A stretch of DNA of 64,000 bases from Branchiostoma floridae (lineage: Eukaryota; Chordata; Leptocardii; Amphioxiformes; Branchiostomatidae). The DNA lies in assembly GCF_000003815.2 (NCBI RefSeq), contig NC_049988.1, forward strand, positions 22,869,069-22,933,068. The letters are read 5' to 3'. The position numbers and the translations under genes are program-made. Positions 61,701 to 64,000 of the stretch are shown here, piece after piece (within the stretch, counting starts at the first letter, position 1; the number at the start of each line of letters is the position of its first letter). A model generated the notes under the pieces. It made no database searches, had not been told where the DNA came from, and saw only the letters and a program-made list of their open reading frames with translations.

Positions 61701-63876
61701 GGACGTAAAACGGGGGTCCCGTGCTCGAGGAGGTGCCTCGACCACGTTAATCAGCCTCATTACCCACACTTTGGGTACCTACTGGCTGCAAAATACACCT
61801 GATATTATATGTAATATGATTTTGGCTGCCCCCCTCCCACCCCAGTTGCTGGACACTCGCTCCACAGACAGGAAGCAGACGCTGCTGCACTACATCGCCA
61901 GAGTTGTTGCCATGAAGTACCAGGACATCGCCACCTTCCACAACGAGCACAGGTTCATCGAGAAGGCTTCTCAAGGTGAGGCTAAGGAACTTGACCTTGT
62001 GTGACCCTGTGTGTTGTTGACAATGCCATAAGCTAGATGTAGATTTAGCTCTACGACGTTATACGACAAACATGTATGTGAAAACCTTTCCTTCATGTGA
62101 GCTTTACTAAAAACAAAGCTTTCTTTTTTCTTGGCCAGAATGGAGTGAAGAATTGCTGTTGTTTTTTTTTTGCTTGTCGGCATGTATCTGTCTATGTTTC
62201 TGAGATTCCCAATAAGAACAATGCAGTCTTACTGTAAACCATATACAATGTAAATGTACCATTCTCAATGCTATATGTAACTGTTGTTTTCTCTCTGGTG
62301 CTATACACAGTTGCAAAGCAATATGGATAAGGGGATGAAGTCTGCTATCCCCTGTTGCCTTGTACTTGTCCTTGACCTCTGTTTGACCTTGTTCCCTCCC
62401 AGTGTCCTTGGAGAACGTTCTGTACGACGTCCGAGAGCTCCTTAAAGGAATGGAGCTAGTGAAGAGAGAGTTCTCCTTCAATGAAAACCCCATCTTGAGG
62501 GACTTCTTGGAGGCATCTCAGGATAAGCTGGACAAGCTGCAAGACGACGCCAAAACTGCTCAGGTAAACAACAACAATAAACAATAAACAACAGCTGCTG
62601 GTGGTAGCTTTTATGTTGGTAGGACATAAATTTTGTTTTGCACCAATGTTTATTGTTAAAGTCGACATCCTACTATCTCGGACAGATTTTACAGTATACT
62701 AGTATTTAGTTTTTAATTTTCAATTTTGGTGCATGTTTTCTTCTTCTTCTGATTATAGGAAGCATACACAACAGCAGTGGAGTACTATGGAGAGAGTCCG
62801 AGGACGTTGTCTCCAAACCAGTTCTTCTCTTTATTCGTCCGTTTCACCAAGGCATACAAGGTCAGTTGTAGAGCTTGTGCATACAAATAGTTAATACATG
62901 GATAGATTTGAAAGCTGTGCATTGGTACTTGTTTTTCAGAGTGGAGAGTAATATTATAGTTAGGATCATTTGTTGTTATCATGAATTAGTTGGGCAAGCA
63001 TTGACAGAGGATCCAAATCTTCATCCTTCTGGTCTAAAATCAGAGTCACTGAACCACTGGGCCCACATGACAAGTCTCTTAGCTTGCAAGCATGCCTTTA
63101 ATATAACAATCCCAAACTAACATCAGACTGCTGTTAACCCCGCGCTACGTCCTGTTCTTGTGTCTAGATGTGGGAAAAAACTGAGTCTAGATTGGGCCTT
63201 AGCTTGTGAGCATGTCTTGATGACAATCACTGCTAACATCAAACTGTTTCCCCCCCAGGATGCAGAAGTGGAGAATGAGAAGAGGCTGAGGCATCAGCAG
63301 GCTGAGGTGAGTATGAGTGCCTTCACGTTATTTTAGGTGTTTGTTACCTCCAGTAAATATTCATGGAGGTTACATTTTCACTAGCGTTAAACTTCGTGTG
63401 TGTGTCTAGCTGTCTTTAAACAAGATAACTCAAGAACGGCTGGGTGCATTGGTTTCATCCTTGGTGTGTTTGTATTGTGTGCTGAAAGCTGGAAATGATT
63501 AGATTTTGGGCTCCCTAGCTGCTTCCCTTGGTACTGCAGCACAACTTCCGGTTTTGCTATCTTGTGTTCTGAACAAGTTATGGTCACAATTTTTGGGTGT
63601 TAGATAGCTCTTGCGCTCAGGAAGAAGTGGCATAAGTTTGGGCCCCCTAGCGGCTAGTTGTACAATATAATGTTTATCTTGTTTTGTGTGTGAGTTAAGT
63701 ATAATGGTACTTGTTGTAAATGAAAGAATGCAGAAACCGTCTTACCTGCTGGTTTTTATGTATCTTGTACTGACATATTGTGTAACACTGTGTTTGATGG
63801 AATCTTGTTGCAGGATGAAACAAAGGCAGTGAAGAAGCAGAAACAGAGCAGACAGGAGCAGATGAAACAGAGTCAG
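28594..63876 (+). CDS. FMNL: Formin-like protein (FMNL family), 28 exons seen, 3' end beyond window
   Basis: About 958 codons were traced through 28 exons with GT-AG junctions. The N-terminus MGNGEST has the Gly-2 context for N-myristoylation seen in FMNL proteins. GBD/FH3 motifs ([66 protein letters not shown]) occupy exons 1-11. A coiled coil follows in exons 11-13, a Pro-rich FH1 in exon 15 and FH2 in exons 16-27 ([40 protein letters not shown]). Exon 28 is a Lys/Gln-rich post-FH2 helix. The protein should nucleate and elongate actin filaments, be held inactive by FH3-DAD contact and be released by Rho-family GTPases. The DAD is not in the window. One junction (17/18) does not keep frame. 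Confidence 0.93.
28711..31118. other. FMNL intron 1, left part
   Basis: No gene is seen. At 29460-29970 three diverged copies of a roughly 190-bp unit occur in tandem (GACGGCAAGGCCGGGATTCG, GACGGCAAGGCCAGGATTCG, GTGGCAAGGTTGGGATTTG). The rest is AT-rich without recognisable structure. Confidence 0.5.
31119..31348 (-). mobile_element. tRNA-derived SINE, minus strand
   Basis: Read on the minus strand it starts TTGGCATAGTGGTTAGAGTG (A-box) and has TGGGTTTGAATCCCC (B-box). It then shows ACATGCCACTGATG and ACCTGACTTTGGTTGGG. The same body occurs at 39548-39850 (plus) and 40196-40350 (3' part), so it is a SINE family and not a tRNA gene. Confidence 0.8.
31353..33814. mobile_element. Outer hAT-like element with 8-bp target duplication
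   Basis: The left end GGGATGGGGTTTTGTGCGCG and the inverted right end GGGAACGGGTTTTCTGCGCG face each other. CCAACATG flanks both sides (31345-31352 and 33815-33822). Subterminal GCGCGTGAAAA words repeat at each end. Split by the element at 31520-33346. No transposase is present. Confidence 0.75.
31520..33346. mobile_element. Inner hAT-like element, 1827 bp, 8-bp target duplication
   Basis: The ends CAGCGTTCCCGCCAG and CTGGCGGGAACGCTG are perfect inverses. AGTATCAT flanks both sides (31512-31519 and 33347-33354). Subterminal GAGCGCCGCAGGCGC and a GGGGGCATGCTCCCCC palindrome are present. It carries no transposase. A GC-rich 300-bp segment (about 32200-32450) looks unlike its surroundings. Confidence 0.88.
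33823..34439. other. FMNL intron 1, no feature seen
   Basis: AT-rich intron sequence between two transposons. No coding signal or repeat was recognised. Confidence 0.4.
34440..34797. mobile_element. hAT MITE with perfect 8-bp target duplication
   Basis: CAGGGCTCTAGCCAGC and GCTGGCTAGAGCCCTG are perfect inverted ends. ACATCATG flanks both sides (34432-34439 and 34798-34805). 358 bp, no coding region. Confidence 0.92.
34806..35280. other. FMNL intron 1, no feature seen
   Basis: No coding signal. Short open frames on both strands lack any recognisable family. Confidence 0.4.
35281..35461. mobile_element. Foldback element
   Basis: CCAGGCTCTGCGGATCGCTG GTCAATAGTAGAAATT is matched in inverted form by AATTTCTACTATTTGACCAG CGATCCACGTAGCCTGG. 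181 bp, non-coding. Confidence 0.75.
35462..36257. other. FMNL intron 1, no feature seen
   Basis: AT-rich intron sequence. Nothing supported. Confidence 0.4.
36258..36636. repeat. GGTGCACCC-rich repeat, copy 2 (inverted relative to 135-466)
   Basis: CAGGGCTTGAAATACTGGGT ... AATTTCGAGCCCTG. It shares ordered words with the copy at 135-466 on the opposite strand. A possible 5-bp TCATG flank occurs on both sides. Confidence 0.65.
36828..37222. repeat. Dispersed repeat plus LINE-like 3' tail
   Basis: GCCTGAGTACCATCCTCCGT at 36828 recurs at 8107 and 11227. At 37140-37222 the sequence GGGCAAAACTGTACAATAAA GGTCTTC followed by (ATTCA)n looks like the 3' end of a non-LTR retrotransposon. No reverse transcriptase is present. 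Confidence 0.5.
37414..37778. mobile_element. PIF/Harbinger-like MITE, copy B
   Basis: A 365-bp copy closely matching 1533-1892, flanked by TTA on both sides. Ends GGCCACACCGATTTAATTTC / inverse. Confidence 0.88.
37865..38540. repeat. Dispersed repeat shared with the zinc-finger 3' region
   Basis: The CGCCCTTACAC..., CAAGCATGAAATTCTGATTG and CTCTGCACCATGGAAGGTGG words match 5525-5790 in the same order. Separated by about 450 bp of other sequence here (38000-38400). Confidence 0.6.
38541..39547. other. FMNL intron 1, no feature seen
   Basis: No coding signal. Contains GACC/AACCGG words near 39120-39190, but no clear element. Confidence 0.4.
39548..39850 (+). mobile_element. tRNA-derived SINE, plus strand
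   Basis: A-box TAGTGGTGTAATGGTTAGGG and B-box GGGTTTGGATCCCC are followed by TGACATGCCATCTACATG and ACCTGACTTAAGCTGAGG, as in the minus-strand copy at 31119-31348. It is truncated relative to a tRNA and has no acceptor stem pairing. Confidence 0.75.
40196..40350 (+). mobile_element. 3' part of the same SINE family
   Basis: ACCTGACTTTGGTTGTGAAG GTAAAAGGCGATGGAAG matches the bodies of the two SINEs above. The tRNA-like head is absent. Confidence 0.6.
40798..40876. mobile_element. Short foldback (GGATACCAGACCCCAGCC)
   Basis: GGATACCAGACCCCAGCC and GGCTGGGGTCTGGTATCC are perfect inverse arms around an A/T-rich loop. Similar words occur at 39808 and 40165, so this is a small MITE family. Confidence 0.7.
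40877..41539. repeat. Repeat related to 1030-1165 and 63346-63600
   Basis: The part at 40910-41110 has ATTGCCTCCATAAAAAATGG AGG, ATCTCAAGAACCGCTGGATT and CCTTGGTACTGCAGCAGCAA. The copy at 63346-63600 has TTACCTCCAGTAAATATTCA TGGAGG, AACTCAAGAACGGCTGGGTG and CCTTGGTACTGCAGCACAAC in the same order. Non-coding dispersed element. Confidence 0.65.
41540..41775. mobile_element. Decayed Harbinger-like MITE
   Basis: CATCAATTTAATTTGTTG at the left and AAACAAAATCGGTGTGGCC at the right are degraded versions of the family ends. TAA follows the right end. Confidence 0.6.
41776..43192. other. FMNL intron 1, sparse repeats
   Basis: No gene is seen. A single Harbinger-type left end (TTA-GGCCTCACCAATAATAAG) lies at 42852 without a matching right end. 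Confidence 0.4.
43193..43630. mobile_element. DNA-transposon-like element with internal palindrome
   Basis: GAATACAACACGGTGTATTC CG and CGGAATACACTGTGTTGTAT T face each other at 43195-43330, with CGACCGCGGGTCGGAT / ATCCGACCCGCGGG inside. The remainder to 43630 matches 2184-2420. The outer ends ATAGAATAC and (inverted) ATAGAATAA are similar. Confidence 0.65.
43631..44174. other. FMNL intron 1, no feature seen
   Basis: AT-rich intron sequence with a direct repeat GGCTTGATATCACTTGA at about 43648-43680. Nothing coding. Confidence 0.4.
44175..44451. mobile_element. PIF/Harbinger-like MITE, copy C (internally deleted)
   Basis: 277 bp flanked by TTA on both sides. The left 170 bp match copies A and B and the middle is replaced or deleted. 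Confidence 0.88.
44716..44799 (+). CDS. FMNL: FMNL exon 2
   Basis: 28 codons, [16 protein letters not shown] to KKWDLICDQ, with acceptor CCCCCCCAG and donor GTAGGG. The last 27 bases and the donor are repeated ten more times downstream. Confidence 0.92.
44773..45690 (+). repeat. Donor-side minisatellite from FMNL exon 2, eleven units
   Basis: The unit is AAGAAATGGGACCTGATCTG TGACCAG plus donor GTAGGGCAAC, a variable (AAAC)n tract and GTGTTCATGTTAGGTAGTGT TAGACAACA. The period is about 80-92 bp. The first unit is the true exon end. The other ten each keep an intact donor but no acceptor. Confidence 0.95.
46067..46147 (+). CDS. FMNL: FMNL exon 3
   Basis: 27 codons, [20 protein letters not shown] to NTAKK. 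The acceptor is GTGTTACAG and the donor GTCAGG. Confidence 0.9.
46499..46575 (+). CDS. FMNL: FMNL exon 4
   Basis: [25 protein letters not shown] plus two bases. The acceptor is TTGCCCAG and the donor GTAAGT. A partial copy of its end and donor lies at about 46648-46697. Confidence 0.9.
46576..46800 (+). repeat. Decayed donor-side copies of FMNL exon 4
   Basis: GACATCTCGCTCAGGACTAA CAACATCGA-GTAAGTATCAT at about 46651-46690 copies the exon end, the donor and following intron bases (AATAATCATAT...). A weaker copy (GATGTCGCTCAGGAC) lies at about 46753. Confidence 0.8.
47004..47090 (+). CDS. FMNL: FMNL exon 5
   Basis: [20 protein letters not shown] through QIQIV plus two bases. The acceptor is TTCCACAG and the donor GTAAGT. 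Confidence 0.92.
47502..48720 (+). repeat. Acceptor-side minisatellite from FMNL exon 6, nine partial units
   Basis: Units starting at 47502, 47639, 47772, 47905, 48038, 48171, 48310, 48449 and 48582 each hold AAAGACGACACATTCGGCAG ... ATGGTCGGCTCCAG and then CATAACTACAAACCTCCATC ... TTTATACC. Eight of nine have a CAG acceptor (47905 has CAC). Period about 133-139 bp. Confidence 0.95.
48721..48904 (+). CDS. FMNL: FMNL exon 6 (intact copy)
   Basis: [20 protein letters not shown], a basic [11 protein letters not shown] stretch and [18 protein letters not shown]. The acceptor is CCCCACAG and the donor GTAAGG. Nine truncated copies of its 5' part precede it and three of its 3' part follow. Confidence 0.9.
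49285..49700 (+). repeat. Donor-side copies of FMNL exon 6, three units
   Basis: GCATCATGTGTCTGCGCACC ATCATGAACTATCAG-GTGAGG at about 49308, a GTAAGG version at about 49486 and a decayed GGGTAAAA version at about 49662. Period about 178 bp. These repeat the last 40 bases of exon 6, the donor and the GTCAACGACCTG intron start. Confidence 0.9.
49780..50030 (+). repeat. Retroposon-like 3' tail before FMNL exon 7
   Basis: GGAGGAGGGATTTGTACAAG CCATGCAGGC ... ATGTGCAAAATAAACAAAC with a (CAAA)n end. Looks like the 3' end of a LINE or SINE. A tRNA B-box-like GGGTTTGAATCCC lies at about 49727. Confidence 0.45.
50038..50114 (+). CDS. FMNL: FMNL exon 7
   Basis: [25 protein letters not shown] plus two bases. 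The acceptor is CTCTTCCAG and the donor GTACGA. A retroposon-like 3' tail (AAACAAACATAAACAAAC) lies just upstream. Confidence 0.92.
50395..50485 (+). repeat. LINE-like 3' tail before FMNL exon 8
   Basis: GATTTGAGCTTTCATGAATA AATAAAGGTTCAAACAAACA is a typical non-LTR retrotransposon tail. A reversed tail (GTTTGTTTGTTTATTTAACC) occurs at 63890-63930 and near 18420. Confidence 0.5.
50553..50646 (+). CDS. FMNL: FMNL exon 8
   Basis: [31 protein letters not shown]. The acceptor is CCCTTCCAG and the donor GTACGT. A LINE-like 3' tail ending (CAAA)n lies at about 50395-50485. Confidence 0.92.
50914..50988 (+). CDS. FMNL: FMNL exon 9
   Basis: 25 codons, [25 protein letters not shown], with acceptor GCTTCCAG and donor GTGAGG. 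Confidence 0.92.
51050..51395. repeat. Dispersed repeat related to 1176-1529
   Basis: CAACCAATCAGAGAATAGGC and GGGCAAGCTCATTAAAATTT match words in the foldback at 1176-1529. Its own direct repeats (CATCCTCCTAACGCCCGATC / CATCCTCCTACGCCCGATCC) bracket the element. Confidence 0.55.
51749..51859 (+). CDS. FMNL: FMNL exon 10
   Basis: 37 codons, [27 protein letters not shown] to LDTYLE, the conserved end of FH3. The donor is GTAAGC. Confidence 0.93.
52297..52446 (+). CDS. FMNL: FMNL exon 11
   Basis: 50 codons, [20 protein letters not shown] through [12 protein letters not shown]. Dimerisation region leading into the coiled coil. The donor is GTAAGT. Confidence 0.93.
52823..52931 (+). repeat. Acceptor-side copy of FMNL exon 12
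   Basis: TAG-TTGAGTGAGAAGCTGCAAGA CCTTGAGGAAGAGTCCTTAG copies the first 55 bases of exon 12 with substitutions. The TTTCCTTTCCTTAG linker then repeats. Confidence 0.88.
52932..53033 (+). CDS. FMNL: FMNL exon 12 (coiled coil)
   Basis: 34 codons, [35 protein letters not shown] decayed copy of its 5' half with its own TAG acceptor lies at 52823-52880. Confidence 0.9.
53106..53284. mobile_element. Long near-perfect foldback in FMNL intron 12
   Basis: Arms 53106-53168 and 53225-53284 pair over about 60 bases, of which 47 contiguous pairs are perfect (...GGTACAGTACATACCTCCC AAATTTTC). The loop contains the palindrome TCTCGCGAGA. Probably a young MITE. As RNA it would form a strong intronic double strand. 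Confidence 0.85.
53400..53600. repeat. Unclassified repeat shared with 27385-27545
   Basis: GACTACAGCAGGGGGCTGGG CCACTGGT and TTTGACTTCCATACTCTT match CACTACAGCAGGGGGCTGGT CCACTGGT and TTTAACTCCCATACTCTT. Confidence 0.65.
53640..53951 (+). repeat. Acceptor-side decayed copies of FMNL exon 13
   Basis: CTTTAGGTAATTGTTGTCTT ATGTTACCAG-GAAACTGGGG (exon-like start at 53673) and CTTTAGGTAACTGTTGTCTT ATTTCCCCAG-GAAACGTGTC (53809) precede the true acceptor TTTTACTTCCCCAG-GAAACATGTG. Period about 140 bp. Confidence 0.88.
53952..54059 (+). CDS. FMNL: FMNL exon 13 (coiled coil)
   Basis: 36 codons, [36 protein letters not shown], with donor GTCAGG. Decayed 5' copies lie at about 53673 and 53809. A 3' copy with its donor lies at about 54158-54203. 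Confidence 0.9.
54130..54240 (+). repeat. Donor-side copy of FMNL exon 13
   Basis: GTCATCAAACACCTGACACT GCTGGACTCCAAACTGCAG followed by GTCAGGGGCTCCCTCTAGCA repeats 54022-54080 almost exactly. Confidence 0.93.
54711..54837 (+). CDS. FMNL: FMNL exon 14 (pre-FH1)
   Basis: [42 protein letters not shown] plus one base. The donor is GTGAGA. Its 3' half and donor are repeated five more times to about 55400. Confidence 0.87.
54759..55400 (+). repeat. Donor-side minisatellite from FMNL exon 14, six units
   Basis: Each unit has GGGAACACGACGACAAACGT GCCGC..., the Pro-coding stretch, CAGACTGACGCAG, donor GTGAGATG and a (TTTG)n tract. Unit one is the true exon end and the last ends GTGGGGATG near 55400. 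Two units also gained a CCCCCGCAG-like acceptor inside the exon copy. Confidence 0.95.
55440..55872. other. FMNL intron 14, no feature seen
   Basis: AT-rich intron sequence with no structure recognised. Confidence 0.4.
55873..56043 (+). CDS. FMNL: FMNL exon 15 (FH1, polyproline)
   Basis: Encodes [24 protein letters not shown], two polyproline runs of about ten and seven residues, then [15 protein letters not shown]. Profilin-actin binding is expected. The run is shorter than in vertebrate FMNLs. Confidence 0.9.
56484..56694. mobile_element. CTGTAAATGC MITE, partly decayed
   Basis: The right end AATGCATTTACAG-TA is intact and the left end is eroded (TTAATGCAGAAATATTCCTG). The body shares TTCGCGGTTTTCACGGTGGC and CTACCGCGAACTTAAAACCA with the other copies. 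Confidence 0.7.
56767..56891 (+). CDS. FMNL: FMNL exon 16 (FH2 lasso)
   Basis: Encodes [40 protein letters not shown] and IE. The NW of the FH2 lasso is present. The donor is GTAAGC. Confidence 0.93.
57363..57516 (+). CDS. FMNL: FMNL exon 17 (FH2)
   Basis: [20 protein letters not shown] through [15 protein letters not shown] plus one base, with donor GTAAGA. The phase supplied (1) does not match the phase needed by exon 18 (2). Confidence 0.88.
57720..57776 (+). CDS. FMNL: FMNL exon 18 (FH2; frame does not close)
   Basis: In the frame that continues into exon 19 it encodes [18 protein letters not shown] plus two bases. Joined directly to exon 17 it would instead read [19 protein letters not shown] missing ATCT at the tandem site TTATCT would restore both sides, so an indel or assembly error is likely. 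Confidence 0.75.
57928..57997 (+). CDS. FMNL: FMNL exon 19 (FH2)
   Basis: [23 protein letters not shown], with acceptor CTCCTGTAG and donor GTCAGT. A copy of its end and donor (CCCACGGAACAGGAGGTCAG) lies at about 58056. Confidence 0.92.
58005..58140 (+). repeat. Exon 19 donor copy with CTAACCCTAA-like words
   Basis: CCCACGGAACAGGAG-GTCAG at about 58056 copies the exon 19 end and donor. The intron starts contain ACTAACCCTAACACTAAC, which resembles telomere repeats. It is more simply explained as a minisatellite built from this intron. Confidence 0.75.
58395..58785 (+). repeat. Acceptor-side partial copies of FMNL exon 20
   Basis: CAG-GTAAAGGCATTTAGAGAGTA at 58507 and TAG-GTAAAGGCATTTAGAGAGTA at 58642, joined by GTCTGTATAAGAATGTTGTT ATCTGTGTCACAG. 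Period about 135-145 bp. The true exon is at 58786. Confidence 0.92.
58786..58866 (+). CDS. FMNL: FMNL exon 20 (FH2)
   Basis: [27 protein letters not shown], with acceptor CCACACCAG. Partial copies of its 5' end follow AG acceptors at 58507 and 58642. Confidence 0.92.
59267..59473. mobile_element. CTGTAAATGC MITE, complete copy
   Basis: Starts CTGTAAATGCAGAAATGTTC and ends TAAATGCATTTACAG with TA on both sides. The inside is a palindrome of CCGCGAA/TTCGCGG words. 207 bp. Confidence 0.85.
59616..59853. mobile_element. Harbinger-like MITE, diverged
   Basis: Left GGCCACAACAGTTTAATTTG (preceded by TTA) and right GAATTGTTGTGGTCC (followed by TAA). A diverged member of the 1533/37414/44175 family. 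Confidence 0.65.
59919..60005 (+). CDS. FMNL: FMNL exon 21 (FH2)
   Basis: [29 protein letters not shown], with acceptor CCCCCCAG and donor GTGAGT. Confidence 0.93.
60006..60777. other. FMNL intron 21, no feature seen
   Basis: AT-rich intron. No repeat family recognised. Confidence 0.4.
60778..60846 (+). CDS. FMNL: FMNL exon 22 (FH2)
   Basis: [23 protein letters not shown], with acceptor TTTCCCAG. The donor GTTTGA is weak. A gap begins 26 bases later. Confidence 0.9.
60873..60996. other. Assembly gap (124 N)
   Basis: A run of 124 N in FMNL intron 22. Exons 22 and 23 are contiguous in the FH2 alignment by eye, so no coding loss is evident. Confidence 0.99.
61223..61303 (+). CDS. FMNL: FMNL exon 23 (FH2 signature)
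   Basis: [27 protein letters not shown], which contains the GNYMN...GFKLQSL signature. The donor is GTGGGT. Confidence 0.95.
61554..61790 (+). mobile_element. 5S rRNA-derived SINE
   Basis: GCTACGGCCGCG, ACACCCGATCCCTCGATCTT GGAAGTTAAGCAG and TATTTGGATGGG follow the order of a eukaryotic 5S rRNA gene, including the internal promoter, but the middle is deleted. The tail GAGGGACGTAAAACGGGGGT CCCGTGCTCGAG looks like the conserved central domain of deuterostome SINEs (I recall Nin-DC). It is a SINE, not a functional 5S gene. Confidence 0.8.
61846..61975 (+). CDS. FMNL: FMNL exon 24 (FH2)
   Basis: [43 protein letters not shown] plus one base. A 5S-derived SINE ends about 55 bases upstream. Confidence 0.93.
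62403..62563 (+). CDS. FMNL: FMNL exon 25 (FH2)
   Basis: [20 protein letters not shown] through [13 protein letters not shown], with acceptor CCTCCCAG and donor GTAAAC. Confidence 0.94.
62759..62860 (+). CDS. FMNL: FMNL exon 26 (FH2)
   Basis: 34 codons, [34 protein letters not shown], with acceptor CTGATTATAG and donor GTCAGT. Confidence 0.94.
63259..63306 (+). CDS. FMNL: FMNL exon 27 (end of FH2)
   Basis: [16 protein letters not shown], a charged helix after FH2. The acceptor is CCCCCCAG and the donor GTGAGT. Confidence 0.9.
63346..63660. repeat. Dispersed repeat related to 40910-41110
   Basis: TTACCTCCAGTAAATATTCA TGGAGGTTAC, ATAACTCAAGAACGGCTGGG and CCTTGGTACTGCAGCACAAC occur in the same order as in the copy at 40910-41110. 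Non-coding. Confidence 0.65.
63814..63876 (+). CDS. FMNL: FMNL exon 28 (post-FH2 helix)
   Basis: [21 protein letters not shown], a Lys/Gln-rich helix. The acceptor is TTGTTGCAG and the donor GTGAGT. The DAD must lie further right. Confidence 0.88.
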
Positions 63877-64000
63877 GTGAGTTTGGAGTTTGTTTGTTTG
63901 TTTGTTTGTTTGTTTGTTTATTTAACCATGCAGGGTATACATACCTTCAATCTTTATTCAATCTTTATTTGGCCCTGGTGGGTCTCAGACATTAACAATA

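Overview
This is animal nuclear DNA with spliced genes, GT-AG introns, dense small DNA transposons and two assembly gaps (10658-10757 and 60873-60996). Gene content (a formin-like FMNL gene, a chondroitin GalNAc-transferase, a WBP1/VOPP1-type membrane protein, a long C2H2 zinc-finger gene), a 5S-derived SINE and many minisatellites lying across splice sites suggest a cephalochordate such as Branchiostoma. That assignment is an inference from content, not a database match.

Layout. 1-2640: repeats, including two adjacent foldback elements. 2653-5398 (+): a C2H2 zinc-finger gene with its whole visible reading frame (905 aa) in one exon. 5400-9450: 3' flank and MITEs. 9452-16052 (-): a five-exon gene for a small type I membrane adaptor with a Cys-rich ectodomain and three PPPY motifs. 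Its Cys-rich exon exists in two phase-compatible versions. Three perfect CRE sites about 48 bp apart lie just upstream of its start. 17252-25421 (+): an eight-exon gene for a 470-residue Golgi type II glycosyltransferase of the CSGALNACT family. 25422-28593: no gene seen. 28594 to beyond the right edge (+): a formin-like (FMNL) gene. I traced 28 exons from the myristoylation-type N-terminus through GBD/FH3, coiled coil, FH1 and FH2; the DAD end lies outside the window. Its 16-kb first intron is a transposon nest with target-site duplications that can be read directly.

The most unusual theme is that both large plus-strand genes carry tandem arrays that copy an exon edge together with its splice site, at about fifteen exon-intron boundaries. 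Acceptor-side arrays lie upstream of the intact exon and donor-side arrays lie downstream of it. One exon (FMNL exon 6) has both. In CSGALNACT exon 6 the unit is exactly 51 bp, so six donors are available in the same reading frame. I recall that exon-intron-spanning ('mirage') minisatellites were described at the amphioxus Adh locus; this window would show them as a locus-wide habit.

Functionally the four genes look unrelated: a DNA-binding regulator, a WW-domain-binding membrane adaptor, a chondroitin sulfate enzyme and an actin nucleator. Exon coordinates come from reading splice sites and codon phase by hand. All phases close except at the FMNL exon 17/18 junction, which is reported as a probable indel.
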